A DNA stretch of 64,000 bases from Diplonema papillatum (GCA_030068145.1 JAPJBO010000406.1:124001-188000); one strand, 5' to 3'; counted from the first letter of the stretch, positions 53,386-63,857 are shown. Notes: generated by a model from the letters alone, not told the origin. Translations and numbers: made by a program.

Positions 53386-55083
53386 TCAGAGTCTTTCACT
53401 CGCGAGGCGGCAACGTCTCTCATGTGCACGGAGTCCCTTCAAACCCTGAAACTTCTGCCCATCTTTGGTACACTCGATGGCGCAGTGTTGACACCGCAGC
53501 GCAGGGGATCCCGCCCACTGCTGCTCCAACAGCTGACCATGCGGGGTCGGGCATAAGGAGTCCGGCAAGGGCGGGCAGGGCAATGGACTACCAGAAGGGT
53601 AGAGCAGGTTAGGTGATTCTTCCGACTGTCGGTTCACCACAACACCGGCAGAATTTGGGGGCGTAGACGAGCCGCGTAGCTGATCTTGAGCAGGAAGTAT
53701 CATGGAGGGTGACGGCGCACGGACAGTCACGCTGTGGGCAATCTGGGGGACCCGGACAAAGGCCGCGAGGTAAACATTGTCCCAAGGAATGTCCTCGACG
53801 AGGCTGACCCGTAGATCGTCGAAGAGGATCCAACCTGAGTCTTGCGCAACGTACGTGACGAAGTGCCCACTAGCCGTACTCTCCCCCAAGTGCACCACGA
53901 CTGCAGCGAGGCGCAGTAGGTGGCCCGGTAGCTCTAAGAGGAGAGGTAACCCAACGTCATTCCGGCGTCTAGCGCCATTTCTCGTGTAGATGCCAAATTG
54001 CATCAGTACACAATCAGCCGTTAGCCGGAGGTTCGTATCCTCTGCCACAGTCCCTACAGCTTCGCAGTCGCACCCTCTCTTCGGATTTACAAACCCGCGT
54101 ACGCAGAGAGAATCTTCCAGCCTTTTTCCGCAGGGGATCTGCAGACATTGTACCGCCTGAGGGCTGGAACTAGTTCGTCCACATGCCTCACATCGTGTCG
54201 TGTTGGTCCAACGGTTCTCCACGCATGCTAAGAAGAGCTGGTAGCCCGGGCAGGGGGCCTCGGTTTCGTCCGGTCCCAGCGTCGTCTCAGTCGCGTTCAG
54301 GATCGCTACCAATGCTTCGTGTGCATCGTGCTGCAGCGCATCGCAGAAGTTTGGGAACATGTTTAAGACGGCCTGCACACCCATTCTTCGACAGTCCTGG
54401 CTGCGCTGGTCCCCGCTGTCGCGCGAGCTTGCTAATACGGCAAAGTAAGCCAGGAAGTCCCGGAGGAACCCACAGCAGTTGAGGCGGTCCTGAGCAAGGC
54501 TCCAGTACATCTCCCTGATCGGTTCAACCCGTATGAGGAGTTGCAGCACAGCACCAAGGAAGCACGTATTCCCCAGATTTGGGAGGCCGGCAGGACCAAA
54601 CAGTGCCGGATCATGCTTCACGAAAGGCGGACTTGCACAGATGACCGATTGGCAGCGTGTGGATGTCGGGGGAACTGCATGAGCTGGTTTACAGGCATTC
54701 GCCCGGCGTCGCTTCGAGTCACGTTGCTCGTCCCCTTCAGCCTTTCGTTTGTGGCCCTTCCGTGAGGACTCAGGGGGGGTGGTCGAGTCTGCCTGTCGGG
54801 CCGACGTCTCGGGGGATGGCGGTGGGGGGGAGTCGGCTTCTGGAACGGGTTGGGGGTGGCCTCTGTACTTCACAAAGGGCTTCTCAGCCAGAAGGCGCTC
54901 AATCGCCTGGTCCATCGCGGCCGGTTCTGGCATCAACAGGACACGTTTCACCTCGTGGATCAGCCAAAAGAAATGTGCACGCACTTTCCCGCAATGCTCG
55001 CCAAACTTAGCCTCCGGATACGTATCTAGTAGCCACTTGCGGAAACCGCTCTTTAGTACGCTCTTACGGTAACCGCGTCGCAT
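53386..55083 (-). CDS. Ubiquitin-specific protease (USP-type deubiquitinase)
   Basis: The 565-residue product has a disordered, basic region (about 80-150, with a KRK...DSKRRR nuclear-signal-like stretch), then the USP fold: Cys box GLPNLGNTCFLGAVLQLL with nucleophile Cys174, QHDAHEAL, CEACG, and the His box GHFVTYVAQDSGWILFDD with His407 and Asp422/423. It should cleave ubiquitin from proteins. The finger region keeps one CxxC; the second pair is reduced to CDC, so zinc binding there may be lost. The C-terminus carries RCQHCAIECT...LRAHERRC, a C2HC-like finger. The frame is open further upstream to 55290, but that part lies in dispersed repeat D; I place the start at the Met at 55083, just before the repeat. 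Part of the multicopy repeat D thus forms its promoter. Confidence 0.85.
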   Translation of the reverse strand: MRRGYRKSVLKSGFRKWLLDTYPEAKFGEHCGKVRAHFFWLIHEVKRVLLMPEPAAMDQAIERLLAEKPFVKYRGHPQPVPEADSPPPPSPETSARQADSTTPPESSRKGHKRKAEGDEQRDSKRRRANACKPAHAVPPTSTRCQSVICASPPFVKHDPALFGPAGLPNLGNTCFLGAVLQLLIRVEPIREMYWSLAQDRLNCCGFLRDFLAYFAVLASSRDSGDQRSQDCRRMGVQAVLNMFPNFCDALQHDAHEALVAILNATETTLGPDETEAPCPGYQLFLACVENRWTNTTRCEACGRTSSSPQAVQCLQIPCGKRLEDSLCVRGFVNPKRGCDCEAVGTVAEDTNLRLTADCVLMQFGIYTRNGARRRNDVGLPLLLELPGHLLRLAAVVVHLGESTASGHFVTYVAQDSGWILFDDLRVSLVEDIPWDNVYLAAFVRVPQIAHSVTVRAPSPSMILPAQDQLRGSSTPPNSAGVVVNRQSEESPNLLYPSGSPLPCPPLPDSLCPTPHGQLLEQQWAGSPALRCQHCAIECTKDGQKFQGLKGLRAHERRCRLASERL

Positions 55084-55114
55084 GAGTATTTGTGCGTGCG
55101 CGAGATCGCTTGGA

Positions 55115-55399
55115 GCGTGTGGGACACATCGGCGACTACTGACGCAACACCTGCGAAACGTTGTGCTGCAAAAAGGGCAGAAGGGGTGGGTACGTTTAAA
55201 GAGACTTGTTTCCTCTTGAAGCTCTAGCCACGGCCGCACGCCCGCGTGGCAAGTAGCGACCTTCCGGCTGGCAGAACGGTGCGAACGCAAGGGGAAAACG
55301 GCTTTACTCCAATCGCCGTATATAAACGTTTGCCGCGCGTATTATTGTGTGAAAGGATTTCGGTCGCAAACCCCTCTCACCGCTCTCTGAAATTCTTTT
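55115..55399. repeat. Dispersed repeat D, copy 2, in the USP promoter
   Basis: It matches 48655-48960. It includes GAACGGTGCGAACGCAAGG and a TATATAAACG stretch at 55319. The remainder of the repeat continues beyond the repeat C insertion at 55577. Confidence 0.8.
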
Positions 55400-55530
55400 T
55401 GTATAAGCACCTGCTTTGTAGGAAATGCTTGAGGAGACTGCCAGTTGCGATAGATCAAAGGAGGTAAATGTGCTGTAGCCCACACGAAACACCGGTAAGT
55501 CTGGGTTTGGTGGCGGGCGTAAGCGTTCAA
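55400..55530 (-). repeat. Dispersed repeat C, partial copy inside repeat D
   Basis: AGCACCTGCTTTGTAGGAAA to GTAAGCGTTCAACAAA, minus orientation. It separates the two halves of repeat D, so it inserted later. Confidence 0.85.
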
Positions 55531-55576
55531 CAAAGCAACAGCCCGCGGCAGTGGCCTTCGTTCTTGTACGCTGCGG

Positions 55577-56324
55577 CGGGAGAATGAAACTGGTGCCACT
55601 CCAGATTGAGTGTCAAGTTGGGCAATACACCTGGGTCTGGCCCATTGGCTCATCTGCACCTTTCCGGCCGGCTAGGGCCGCCGGAATCTGCAATGTTTTG
55701 ACCTTCATTGAATCAAGATCACGTATAGCTGCCAACACCTCCAAAAAGTGTGGGATCACCTTTTTCCCGAGGGTCATAGTCCTGCGTAGCCGGAACGTCT
55801 GGCATTCCAAGTTTTGCATGGTGGATTGCAGAAGTAGGATTGCAGAAGTAAGCCCGTCCATCTCTCTGACCCCTGGAACTGCATCAAGTTGCCTGCCGCT
55901 GTCTATCACGTTGCGAAACGCGGACGGGCGGGCGCCGGCCCCGGCCCCGCCAATTACGCCGTCACCAGCAAGGAAGGCATCAGCGCAAAGCGAAGACGAG
56001 AGACGACGACCCCCGAAGTGCCCAGCGCTGCCCGTAAAAGCGAAGGTAAAGGCCGCAGAAGCATGCAACCCGGCAAGAAGGAAGGGAAGAGTCGCAGAGC
56101 AACCGCGCGAGGACGATTCGAATGAGTGCAAACTCCAGAAGCACGACACGGTACGATCGAAGAGGTAGTCATCCCGTGGCTAATGCAGGTCATCGCGACA
56201 GATATTCTGCATTCTAACCTCAAACTGTCTGCACCACGGTCTATCCGCCCAAGCGCCGTGAAGAAGCAGAAATCGACGCGAAACGGATGAACCTCGACGA
56301 GCAGTCGAATCGGCAGTGATGTTC
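55577..56324. pseudogene. Repeat D remainder and multicopy ORF remnants
   Basis: On the minus strand 55680-55870 reads EMDGLTSAILLLQSTMQNLE, then LGKKVIPHFLEVLAAIRDLD, a coherent but unknown string. On the plus strand the frame ending at 56168 carries RRKGRVAEQPREDDS and KHDTVRSKR before its stop, like the tails at 41757 and 49336. Further along, ATTCTGCATTCTAACCTCAA and CCACGGTCTATCC belong to repeat H. Confidence 0.5.
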
Positions 56325-56405
56325 TCAAACGTTTGCAAACGTACGTTTAACAAGACTTATCAAACGCAAACGTTTGACAAACGTGCAAACGTGACGTTTG
56401 CCAAT
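56325..56405. repeat. Cluster of AAACGTTT / CAAACGT dyads
   Basis: Within 75 bp, CAAACGTTTGCAAACGTACG and GCAAACGTTTGACAAACGTG contain seven ACGT-centred words in both orientations. It could be a protein-binding cluster or a decayed inverted repeat. Confidence 0.7.
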
Positions 56406-57009
56406 CGATGGACCCGGTCTGTACGCAGTACATACCCTTGATAGCACTTGTCCACGTGGCTGGCCGACTGCATAACAACAAGTCTTCTTGGGAGGAAGGT
56501 CTTAGCTTGATGTCTGTTTGGTGCTAGCATCAAGCAAACATCTTCATCGACTAACAATCTTGCGGGTTGCCCTTAAATTTATTGTGCAAAAGCTAAAAGA
56601 CGCAGGCAGCGTGTTTTGGTGGTTGGTCAGAATTCCTTACCTGAATATACACAGGGTAAATACAAGTGGGAAAAACGATCAACCGGCACGCACAAACAAA
56701 AACGAAGCGCCTGTCTTTTTTAGCGCTATTTACATGCCCGAAAAAGTTGCACGATTGTGGATCGTTTGATTCGACCCTCATCATGTCCGACATAGCATCA
56801 GAATTGTCGTATGTGTCCGACATAGTTGCAAAGGTTGTCTTGTCCATCGGGGCGGCTATGTCGTTGTCCATCGGGGCGGCTTAGGCGGACAACCTGGACG
56901 CAGGTTGAGCGACAACGACCGTCTTACGACGGCGCGCAGGCAGGGGTCGACTGCGAGCTGCGCCTGACGTATCTCGCAAGGTCCCACGAACCACGCGCTT
57001 ACTCTTAGG
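56406..57009. other. No gene; GTCCGACATAG words
   Basis: At 56781-56850 the repeat word TGTCCGACATAG(T/C) of 18470-19400 appears again twice, followed by two tandem copies of TTGTCCATCGGGGCGGCT. No gene is supported. Confidence 0.55.
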
Positions 57010-57232
57010 CCTCCCGCTTTGTAGGAAATGCTTGAGGAGACTGCCAGTTGCGATAGATCAAAGGAGGTAAATGTGCTGTAGCCCACACGAAACACAGGTA
57101 AATCTGGGTTTAGTGGCGGGCGTAAGCGTTCAACAAAAATGACCCACTTTGTAGTTGTATTGTTTTCTCCCTCTCTAGCCTCCTTCGAAATGAGCACAAG
57201 GCAGTCCCTCGAGTATTTCACGGATCTCTTCA
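57010..57232 (-). repeat. Dispersed repeat C, nearly full-length copy
   Basis: In minus orientation it runs from AAATACTCGAGGGACTGCC to ATTTCCTACAAAGCGGGAGG; close to 27605-27845. Confidence 0.88.
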
Positions 57233-57479
57233 TCGGAGCTGAAAGCGAGCAAAATTTTCGTCGAAAAAGTGCTGTGTCGTGGACCAGCGAAGAAATTTCA
57301 CCAGCCCGGGAATCGATTCCCGCCCTTCCCAATGAAAACCTGGTAATTTCCGCGCCCGGTGCTCTGCATCTCGCAAGGTCCCACGAACCACGCGCATACG
57401 TTTTGGCCCCCGAGTCTATTCTTCACAGATCTCTTCATCGGAGTTGAAGGCGAGACGTGAAACGCCGACGATGGTCACC

Positions 57480-57790
57480 CGGAGACCCTAAAACCAGGAC
57501 CCAGCCAGCGTCTCTCCCCCCCTGCATACTTCCCCCACCCAACGCTGTGGCGCTGGTGACGTTCGCGACCGCAGTGCCATTTGACGCCACTTGGCCTCGT
57601 CATTGCGTTCGTCAGCGCCCTTAGGGATCGCCCTTTCGCCGGGGCACTTCCTTGTGTACTGATCATATTGACTAAGTACAGTTTTATTCTGCTCGACCAC
57701 CTGCGCCTGCACCTCGTTCATCGCCGCGTTGCTGAGGGCGTCAGCGTCAACGTTCTTGTCAACCGATCCTCGAGCAAGCTTTCACTTCGA
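57480..57790 (-). pseudogene. Third RNase H fragment
   Basis: The minus strand reads VDKNVDADALSNAAMNEVQ, the same C-terminal RNase H signature as REQNIDADALSN-RAMDEVQ at 8430, then QVVEQNKTVLSQYDQYTRK. Upstream catalytic parts are missing. The downstream sequence differs from the other two fragments. Confidence 0.65.
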
Positions 57791-58916
57791 AAAAAGCGAA
57801 GGTGTGAAGACAAGTGAAAACTCCTTTCGGTTTCTCTCTCTTTCAAAACCCCCCTCCCTCCTCGCCTCTCTTCTTCTTTTCTTGCCATATTCCTTTCTCT
57901 TTTTTCTTCTTCTTTTGTTCCCGACGATCCCCAATGGGCGTACAGATTGGATCCTATTCGGGATCGTGTTTGTCTTCGGCGTGCACAGTACTCCCCAGTT
58001 CTCCCGCGTGTTTGCCATGGATCGGGCACAAGTATGAGCCATGGAAGGAAGCGCGGGGGATGAATGTGGGGTGGGAAAGTTCTTGAAGCAGGCCAAAACA
58101 CCAGAGATGGGATGAGTGAGAGCGCGGGACGAGCCCGGACGGAAAATTGCAGCGCAGCGCTTCTACCCTACGCCTCCTTGTGGAATGAGTACACAACGGC
58201 CCCTCTTGAGTATTACTGGAGACTAAACGACGGGGGGAATTTGCAAGGACGTGTTTGGAATGGGTATGTGCTCAACAACGCACTGGTCTCGTCTGCGCCG
58301 TGTTTCGGTCCTTCAAGCCACGGACACATAAGGCGGACCATCATCAGCGCGGAACCTGAGTGTCTGCAGACAGGACTGCGGTGTAAGTCTGGTTTGTCAG
58401 GCGGCTGTTCGAAGCTCGGTCACAGCCAGGACCACCCGGGGGGAGGGGAGGAGCGGTGGGGAATTAGCGCGTTTTTTCTTTTTGCCGGGATGGTTCTAGG
58501 GAGGCATTATCTCTTTGCGAGAAGAAACCAAACTAAAACGGCCAAAGGACACCGGCTTGCGTTACACGCGCCCGGTATACCCTGGAACCTCCCCCCTTTG
58601 TCCCCGTGTGTACGCCAACGGATCGACGACCTGAAGACTACCGGTATCACCAAAGGAGGATACCCCCTTGCCCTCCAGTTAGGGGATCGAAAGCACCACC
58701 AGAGACGAAACGGGTCACGAACATCAGGGAAATTCCGGTCGGAAGTGTGTCAGACACGGCTAGGGTGGTGTCCTTTTTTAAGATGGATTGTGTCTGGCGC
58801 TCTCTCTCCCTTAGGGTTGCCGCCCGAGGGAACCGGCTGTGAGCCGGAACTCGACGCCGGTCTCTCCGGACTGCACCAGGAGAGAACTTCGCGGCGGATC
58901 ACAAAACACCCGCCCT
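57791..58916. other. No gene supported; short dispersed words
   Basis: AAAACACCAGAGA-G occurs at 58094 and again at 59209 and 59334. A 358-codon plus-strand frame crosses the stretch but has no domain and runs into repeats. Confidence 0.45.
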
Positions 58917-59010
58917 GCACGAGGCAACAGGGCCCGTGCACGGCTACCGTAGCACCCTCCATGTTAGCACCTTCCTCGGATGCTACGGTCGGGAAGGGGC
59001 TCCAATGTAG
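58917..59010. repeat. Dispersed repeat, copy 2 of 1-105
   Basis: Matches the first 105 bases of the window with small changes (ACAGGG for GCGCCCAAGA). Confidence 0.75.
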
Positions 59011-59675
59011 TTGGGAAAACACGTTCCCCTTCCCTGTGTTCTGCGTGTGGGGTTACCACCGGGCAACTGCCGCAGCAGCCGCAGATACGTCCTTCGCCCT
59101 TGGCTCACTTTCGGGAGGTTTCGCTGCTGCCAGACACTAGTGTGCTTTGCCGTGGGTCGACAGGACCCAGGACCGGTGAAGTCAGGTGACCCAAGCAAGC
59201 CGGACCAAAAACACCAGAGACGGAATATATCCCGAAGGCGAGAAAGCCCGCCGGAACTTTGCGTTGCGTGTCTGGACAGCTGCTTCACTTGTTCTCCCGT
59301 GTGCTTTGCCGTGGTCTGCATGAACCAGGACCAAAACACCAGAGACGATAAATCCCGATTAGAGTTTGCTTGCGTGAAAAAAAAAAAGAAACGTGCGGTG
59401 GAGCTTGACGTGTTCTTCCGTGTGCTTGCCATAGTTCCACATGAATCAGAACATTGCGTTACTGGCCTTCTTCGTGCGTGTAGGCCGAGTTTCTAAGGCT
59501 CCGGGCAAGGTTAATTATCACACATGTCCGACACTGAACAAAAAATCACGGTACTTCACGTCTCCTCCACGTGGATCGACCTAGCTGAGCACGAGCCACA
59601 ACAAGCCGTTCATGTGAAGTCAAAGCAAGTTCTGATTCGTCAGAATTTTGGTCCAGTCTGGTTTGAGTGACAAAA
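59011..59675. repeat. Imperfect direct repeats around GTGTGCTTTGCCGTGG
   Basis: CTAGTGTGCTTTGCCGTGGG at 59138 and CCGTGTGCTTTGCCGTGG at 59296, each followed by CCAGGAC and an ACACCAGAGACG word about 60 or 30 bp later. A weaker third copy is at 59418 (CCGTGTGCTTGCCATAG). No gene. Confidence 0.6.
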
Positions 59676-59742
59676 AACCTGGTTGATCCCGCCAGCAGTC
59701 ACCTTGCCAAATTTGAGGATTAACCCAGCTGCAAGTCTCTGA
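59676..59742 (+). pseudogene. 18S rRNA 5'-end fragment
   Basis: AACCTGGTTGATCCCGCCAG then CAGTCA, GGATTAACCC and TGCAAGTCTCTGAG line up in order with the universal 5' end of small-subunit rRNA (AACCTGGTTGATCC, CCAGTAGTCA, GATTAAGCCATGCAAGTCT). Substitutions and a few extra bases show that it is not functional. Similarity fades after about 65 nt. Confidence 0.6.
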
Positions 59743-60261
59743 GGAAATGGATTGGCTGTGAGTCTGCTGAGGGGATCAACAAAACGGTGGCAATCTACGG
59801 GGGGAAGGTGGTGCCTTTTGGGCACAGTTGGATAGCAATGGTGGTAAGTCCATTGCTAATACATGTCCGCAGAATCCGACTCGATTCAACCCCAAAAGGC
59901 CCTAAAACCGCGGGGTAGAGGTGGATAAAAGCGCGGGCATTTCCAGAATACGTGCCTCGCTTGCTCTTCGCGTGTACAAGGAGAATGTGCCTCTCCTCAC
60001 TCGCTCGCTCTCTCCTCTGCGGCGGCGGGGTTTCCCTGTTGGCACTCTTTTCAACCCGGGTTTTGTTCGAGTTTTCGGATGCGCAGCCGTATGTTCCGGA
60101 AAGGGTTCCCGACCAAAGTGAGGGGGGGTACCTTCTGGTTCGAAAACGGACACTTTGTTTCGCTGAAGATTTTGGTGGGTCGGTTTCAGGGGTTTGCCAG
60201 GTTCGTGCTTCCTGCCAGGTTTGTGCCGGGGGCCCCGCCGGGGTTGCCGGGTTCGGTGTGA
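59743..60261. other. No gene recognised
   Basis: Open frames on both strands show no motif. It lies on the downstream side of the minus-strand gene at 60975, where further exons might be expected but are not seen. Confidence 0.4.
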
Positions 60262-61035
60262 CAGCGTGGATCTTCACGACCATACGATGCTGCCGCGAGC
60301 GAGCACTGCAGTACGTGTCCTGCTCGCCGGAGGCTCCGGGTTCTGTGTGAGAGCGTGGCTCGCACCGTTTGGGCTCTAAGAGTAACTTCACGACCATACA
60401 ATGTTGCCATGGGCGAGGAGTGTGCACACATGTCCTGCTCGCCGGAGATTCCGGGTTCTGTGTGAGAGCGTGGCTCGCACCGTTTGGGCCCGAAGAGGAT
60501 CTTCACGACCATACGTTGTCGCCATGGGCGAGGAGTGTGCACGCGTGTCCTGCTCGCCGGAGATTCCGGGTTCTGTGTGAGAGCGTGGCTCGCACCGTTT
60601 GGGCTCTAAGAGTAACTTCACGACCACACAATGTTGCCATGGGCGAGGAGTGTGCACACATGTCCTGCTCGCCGGAGATTCCGGGTTCTGTGTGAGAGCG
60701 TGGCTCGCACCGTTTGGGCTCTAAGAGTAACTTCACGACCATACAATGTTGCCATAGGCGAGGAGTGTGCACACATGTCCTGCTCGCCGGAGATTCCGGG
60801 TTCTGTGTGAGAGCGTGGCTCGCACCGTTTGGGCCCGAAGAGGATCTTCACGACCATACGTTGTCGCCATGGGCGAGGAGTGTGCACGCGTGTCCTGCTC
60901 GCCGGAGATTCCGGGTGCTGTGTGAGAGCGTGGCTCGCACCGTTTGGGCCCGAAGAAGATCTTCACGACCATACAATGTTGCCATGGGCGAGCACCGCGG
61001 TGGAGTGTGCACACATGTCCTGCTCGCCGGAGTAG
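60262..61035. repeat. 115-bp tandem array with GT...AG spacing
   Basis: Seven units of about 115 bp. Two subtypes alternate: one with GCTCTAAGAGTAACTTCACG (60369, 60603, 60718) and one with GCCCGAAGAGGATCTTCACG (60488, 60833; variant 60949). On the minus strand each unit has GTATGGTCGTGAAG after the conserved CATGGCAACATT or CATGGCGACAAC, and CTCTCACACAG before CCGGAATCTCCGGCGAGCAG, so each unit could be read as a ~58-nt exon and a 57-nt intron. The last unit merges with the exon of the neighbouring gene at TCCGGCGAGCAGGACATG. Confidence 0.9.
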
Positions 61036-63031
61036 AAGTTGTACCTCCCCATCTCCCACTGCGTGCCAGTGACCCCCCAGATCAGCGCGGAGCAGTCGGA
61101 CGGGTTGAGCACCGCCGCCGACAGTGACTGCTTGGCCAGCTCGACAGCGAGGTATTTCGCGTCGCAGCAGTGGAAGACGAGGTTGCAGCTCAGCGCCATG
61201 TCGGGCTTCACGAGGACCTCCGATAGGACGTCCTCGGCGAGCTTGAGGCCGTGGGGACCCCCGGCGTTGAGGTAATACGTGTCGAACCCCCAGGACTGCT
61301 GGCACAGCAGCTCGAACTGCGCTCGGAAGTACGCCTTGCGGACCGCGTCCTTGTCCTCGGCGGACGCGATGCCGTTGAGGAACACGCCCTGCCCCATGGG
61401 CAGCATCGACATGTGCCGCACGCGCTGCCGCTTCGCGCACTGGTAGATGGCCCGGTAGTTCTCCTTGATCCGCTGACAGAGCCGGAACTCGCCGAGCGGG
61501 AGGAACCCGACCCAGTCGAAGCCGCCGACGGACAGCGACCGACTCTTCCGCGACGCCGTCGGCAGACCCGTCGACAGCGACACGCTCGAGCACGACGTGC
61601 TCATGCTCAGCGCCGAGCACGTGTTGCTGCCGGCCCCGGGCTGCAGCCGCCCCCCGCCCTGCGGCGGCGTCGCGGCCCGGCTGCTGCCGCCGGTGCTGTG
61701 CCGGAGGCTTGACGCGCGCGCCGGGACCGGCAGCGGGTCGCACGCTGCCGGCGGCGTCAGCAGCTGCGGGTCCGCCCGGCAGCTAGACGGGGCCGTCTTG
61801 CTGAACCCGCTGTTCGACGAGTCGCGGCTGTCGATCGTCGCGTCGGGATGCCCGATGCCGTTGCCGTTGTTGTTGGTGTTGTTGTTATTCGTGCTGCTGT
61901 CGGTGTTGCCGCAGCTGCCATTGCACGCGTCGTTGCTATTTTTGTCGGCGTCGGTGACGACGCAGGCAGCGTTGGAGTTGGCGGAGGTGTGGGTGTGGGT
62001 GTGGGTGTGGGTGCTCGCACCGGGGGTCGTCGCGTCTGTGTCCGTGACGCCGCCGCTCTCCCGGTCGGACGGCTGCCCTCCGCTGCTTGCCTTCTCGCCG
62101 TACCCACCGCGGCCTGGAGCCGGATCGGAAGGCGGCGCGTCCACGGAGAACCCCACCCCAGCTCCACCCCCACCTCCAACCCCAACTCCACCGGCGGCGG
62201 CGACATCAGGTGCCCCCGCTTGACACGGCGTCACGCTGCCGCCTCGCGGCCTCCCTTCGCCTGTGTACAGCGGCTGGGAGTGCGTGAACCCCCGCTGGCC
62301 CCCACCGCCGCCGCCGCCGCCCTGCTGCTGCTGCTGCTGCCGCGGCGTGTGCGCGGAGAGCAGCGCGCTCGGCCCGCAGGCGAAGCTCTGCGCGGCCTCG
62401 CTGCGCCTCCTGAAGTACTTCGGCATCTCCTGCTCCTGGACCGACGGCTTCCCTCCGAAGTCGATCCCCGCCGCGTGCAGGAACACGACTTGGATGGGGG
62501 TTTTCGGGGTGAGCTGGCTGTACGAGTGGGCCTGTTTTTCCTCGTCCCAGCAGCCTTCGACGAGGAAGTATCCCTTCTGCGAGATGCAGATGGACGTGCA
62601 GAGCTCGGTGAGGGACTGATCGAGGGTCGCTTTGACGTCTGCGGACGACGTGAAGCCGTACTCAAAGTAGTTGGCCTGGATCATCCGGCGCCAGGTGTCG
62701 ACCTTACGCCGGATCTCGGACCCGATCTGCAGGGAGGTGTTGCCCAGGCAGTGCTCCTTCCAGTGTCGGGACTGCTCGACGTTGTAGCGGCTTGCTCGTG
62801 ACGGTGTGTCGGGGTGGTGCGAGCCCAGGAAGTTGAGGCGGAACTCCTCGAACACGTCGATGAGCTCCTTCGCGTGCGACCCGTCCTCGGTCCCGAGCGA
62901 CATCAGCGGCGAGGCGCGCAGCAGGGACCAGAACGTGCAGTTGTTCTGGTAAGCCGTCGCCCGCCGCTCCTTCGCTTCGTCTTCGTCCTCTTCGTCCTCC
63001 TCAGCGAGAGCGTCCTCCCCGTCCGAGAAGT
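60975..63031 (-). CDS. Large exon of an unrecognised protein
   Basis: The exon starts after the acceptor ACCGCCCGCAG (63032) and may end at the GTATGG donor at 60974. It has an acidic start (SDGEDALAEEDEEDEDEAKE), a folded-looking N-terminal part (NNCTFWSLLRASPLMSL, GSEIRRKVDTWRRMIQANYF, LTELCTSICISQKGYFLVEG), a 250-residue low-complexity middle with Gln, Gly, Asn and Ser runs, and a conserved-looking C-terminal part (FDWVGFLPLGEFRLCQRIKE, GQGVFLNGIASAEDKDAV, NLVFHCCDAKYLAVELAKQS, AVLNPSDCSALIWGVTGTQW). I do not recognise the family. The upstream exon at 63858 joins it in matching phase. Its 3' side becomes a 115-bp tandem array, so the true C-terminus is unclear. Confidence 0.7.
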
Positions 63032-63109
63032 CTGCGGGCGGTGTAAAGTGGGTACGGACAGTTAAAAAGGGACACGTCCTTGCTTTCACATACGCATTAA
63101 ACCGGTCCA

Positions 63110-63185
63110 TCCCCCCCGTGGTAGACTACGGTGTACCGTGATAGTTTGAGGGTGGAATGGCAGAATATCTGAAGCGACGGCCTGC
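63110..63185 (-). repeat. Repeat H, inverted copy in an intron
   Basis: On the minus strand CCACCCTCAAACTATCACGG and GTCTACCACGGGGGGGATGG resemble the repeat H blocks at 28120, 49395 and 56215. It lies in the intron of the unrecognised gene. Confidence 0.6.
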
Positions 63186-63584
63186 ATGAGTCACTCGGTG
63201 ACTAACTCTTCGATCGCGCCGAGCAGTGGACTACAACGGTATCCGATCATCTTGGATCCCCGCGCTCTCGTTCTTGATTAATGAAGACATGCTTGTCGAA
63301 TGCTTTCGCACAAGTTCGTCTTCCCACGATCAACGAATTTCACCCTCTGACGTAGGAGTAACGTACGACCCCGGCAGTCTCTATCGATCCCGCGCAACGA
63401 GGCCTTAGACGAAACTCAAAAGAGAACCGCTAAGAACCTCGTTTTGCCATGTCGCCCTTTGCACTCCGCGATACGCCGTGATCTTCCAGGGTTTGGGTTC
63501 GGGTAGCAGCTCGACGAAAACTCTGGCCTCTGCTTCTTCTTTCTCCTACTCTCGCGGTGTACGGTTTCATCCAATAAAAAAATA
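63186..63584. other. Intron sequence, nothing recognised
   Basis: Part of the intron between the exons at 63858 and 63031. No coding potential or repeat was identified here. Confidence 0.45.
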
Positions 63585-63715
63585 CTCGAGGCTGCCTCGT
63601 GCTTTTTCGGCGGGGATTGAAACAATACAACCACAAGGTGGGTCTTTTGTTGAACCAGATTCCCCGGGTATCGTGAGTGCTACAACACATTGCTACCAAC
63701 AAGCAGGTGCTTTTT
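63585..63715 (+). repeat. Dispersed repeat C, diverged copy
   Basis: AAAAATACTCGAGGCTGCCT, CAATACAACCACAAGGTGGG and AACAAGCAGGTGCTTTTTAG follow the family order, with more substitutions than elsewhere. It is inside the intron. Confidence 0.75.
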
Positions 63716-63857
63716 AGAGTTAAAGTTTTGTTTGTGCGATTTGACCGGTATGCGTGCAGGTTAAAGCTGCTTTCTGAGAAGGTAGGTACTGGTTATCGCA
63801 AAAGAAATGCGTAGTTTTGTTTTACTATTATACTTGTGTGAAAGGAGTGATGCATAC

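Noticed and set aside
55084..55290. N-terminal extension of the USP
   Set aside because: The extra codons lie in a dispersed repeat that also occurs at 48620-48960 away from any USP domain.
58064..59140. 358-codon plus-strand frame
   Set aside because: No domain or coherent composition, and it contains dispersed repeats that recur elsewhere in non-coding context.
60733..61743. 336-codon Arg/Ala-rich minus-strand frame
   Set aside because: Out-of-frame shadow of the exon at 60975-63031 and of the 115-bp array.
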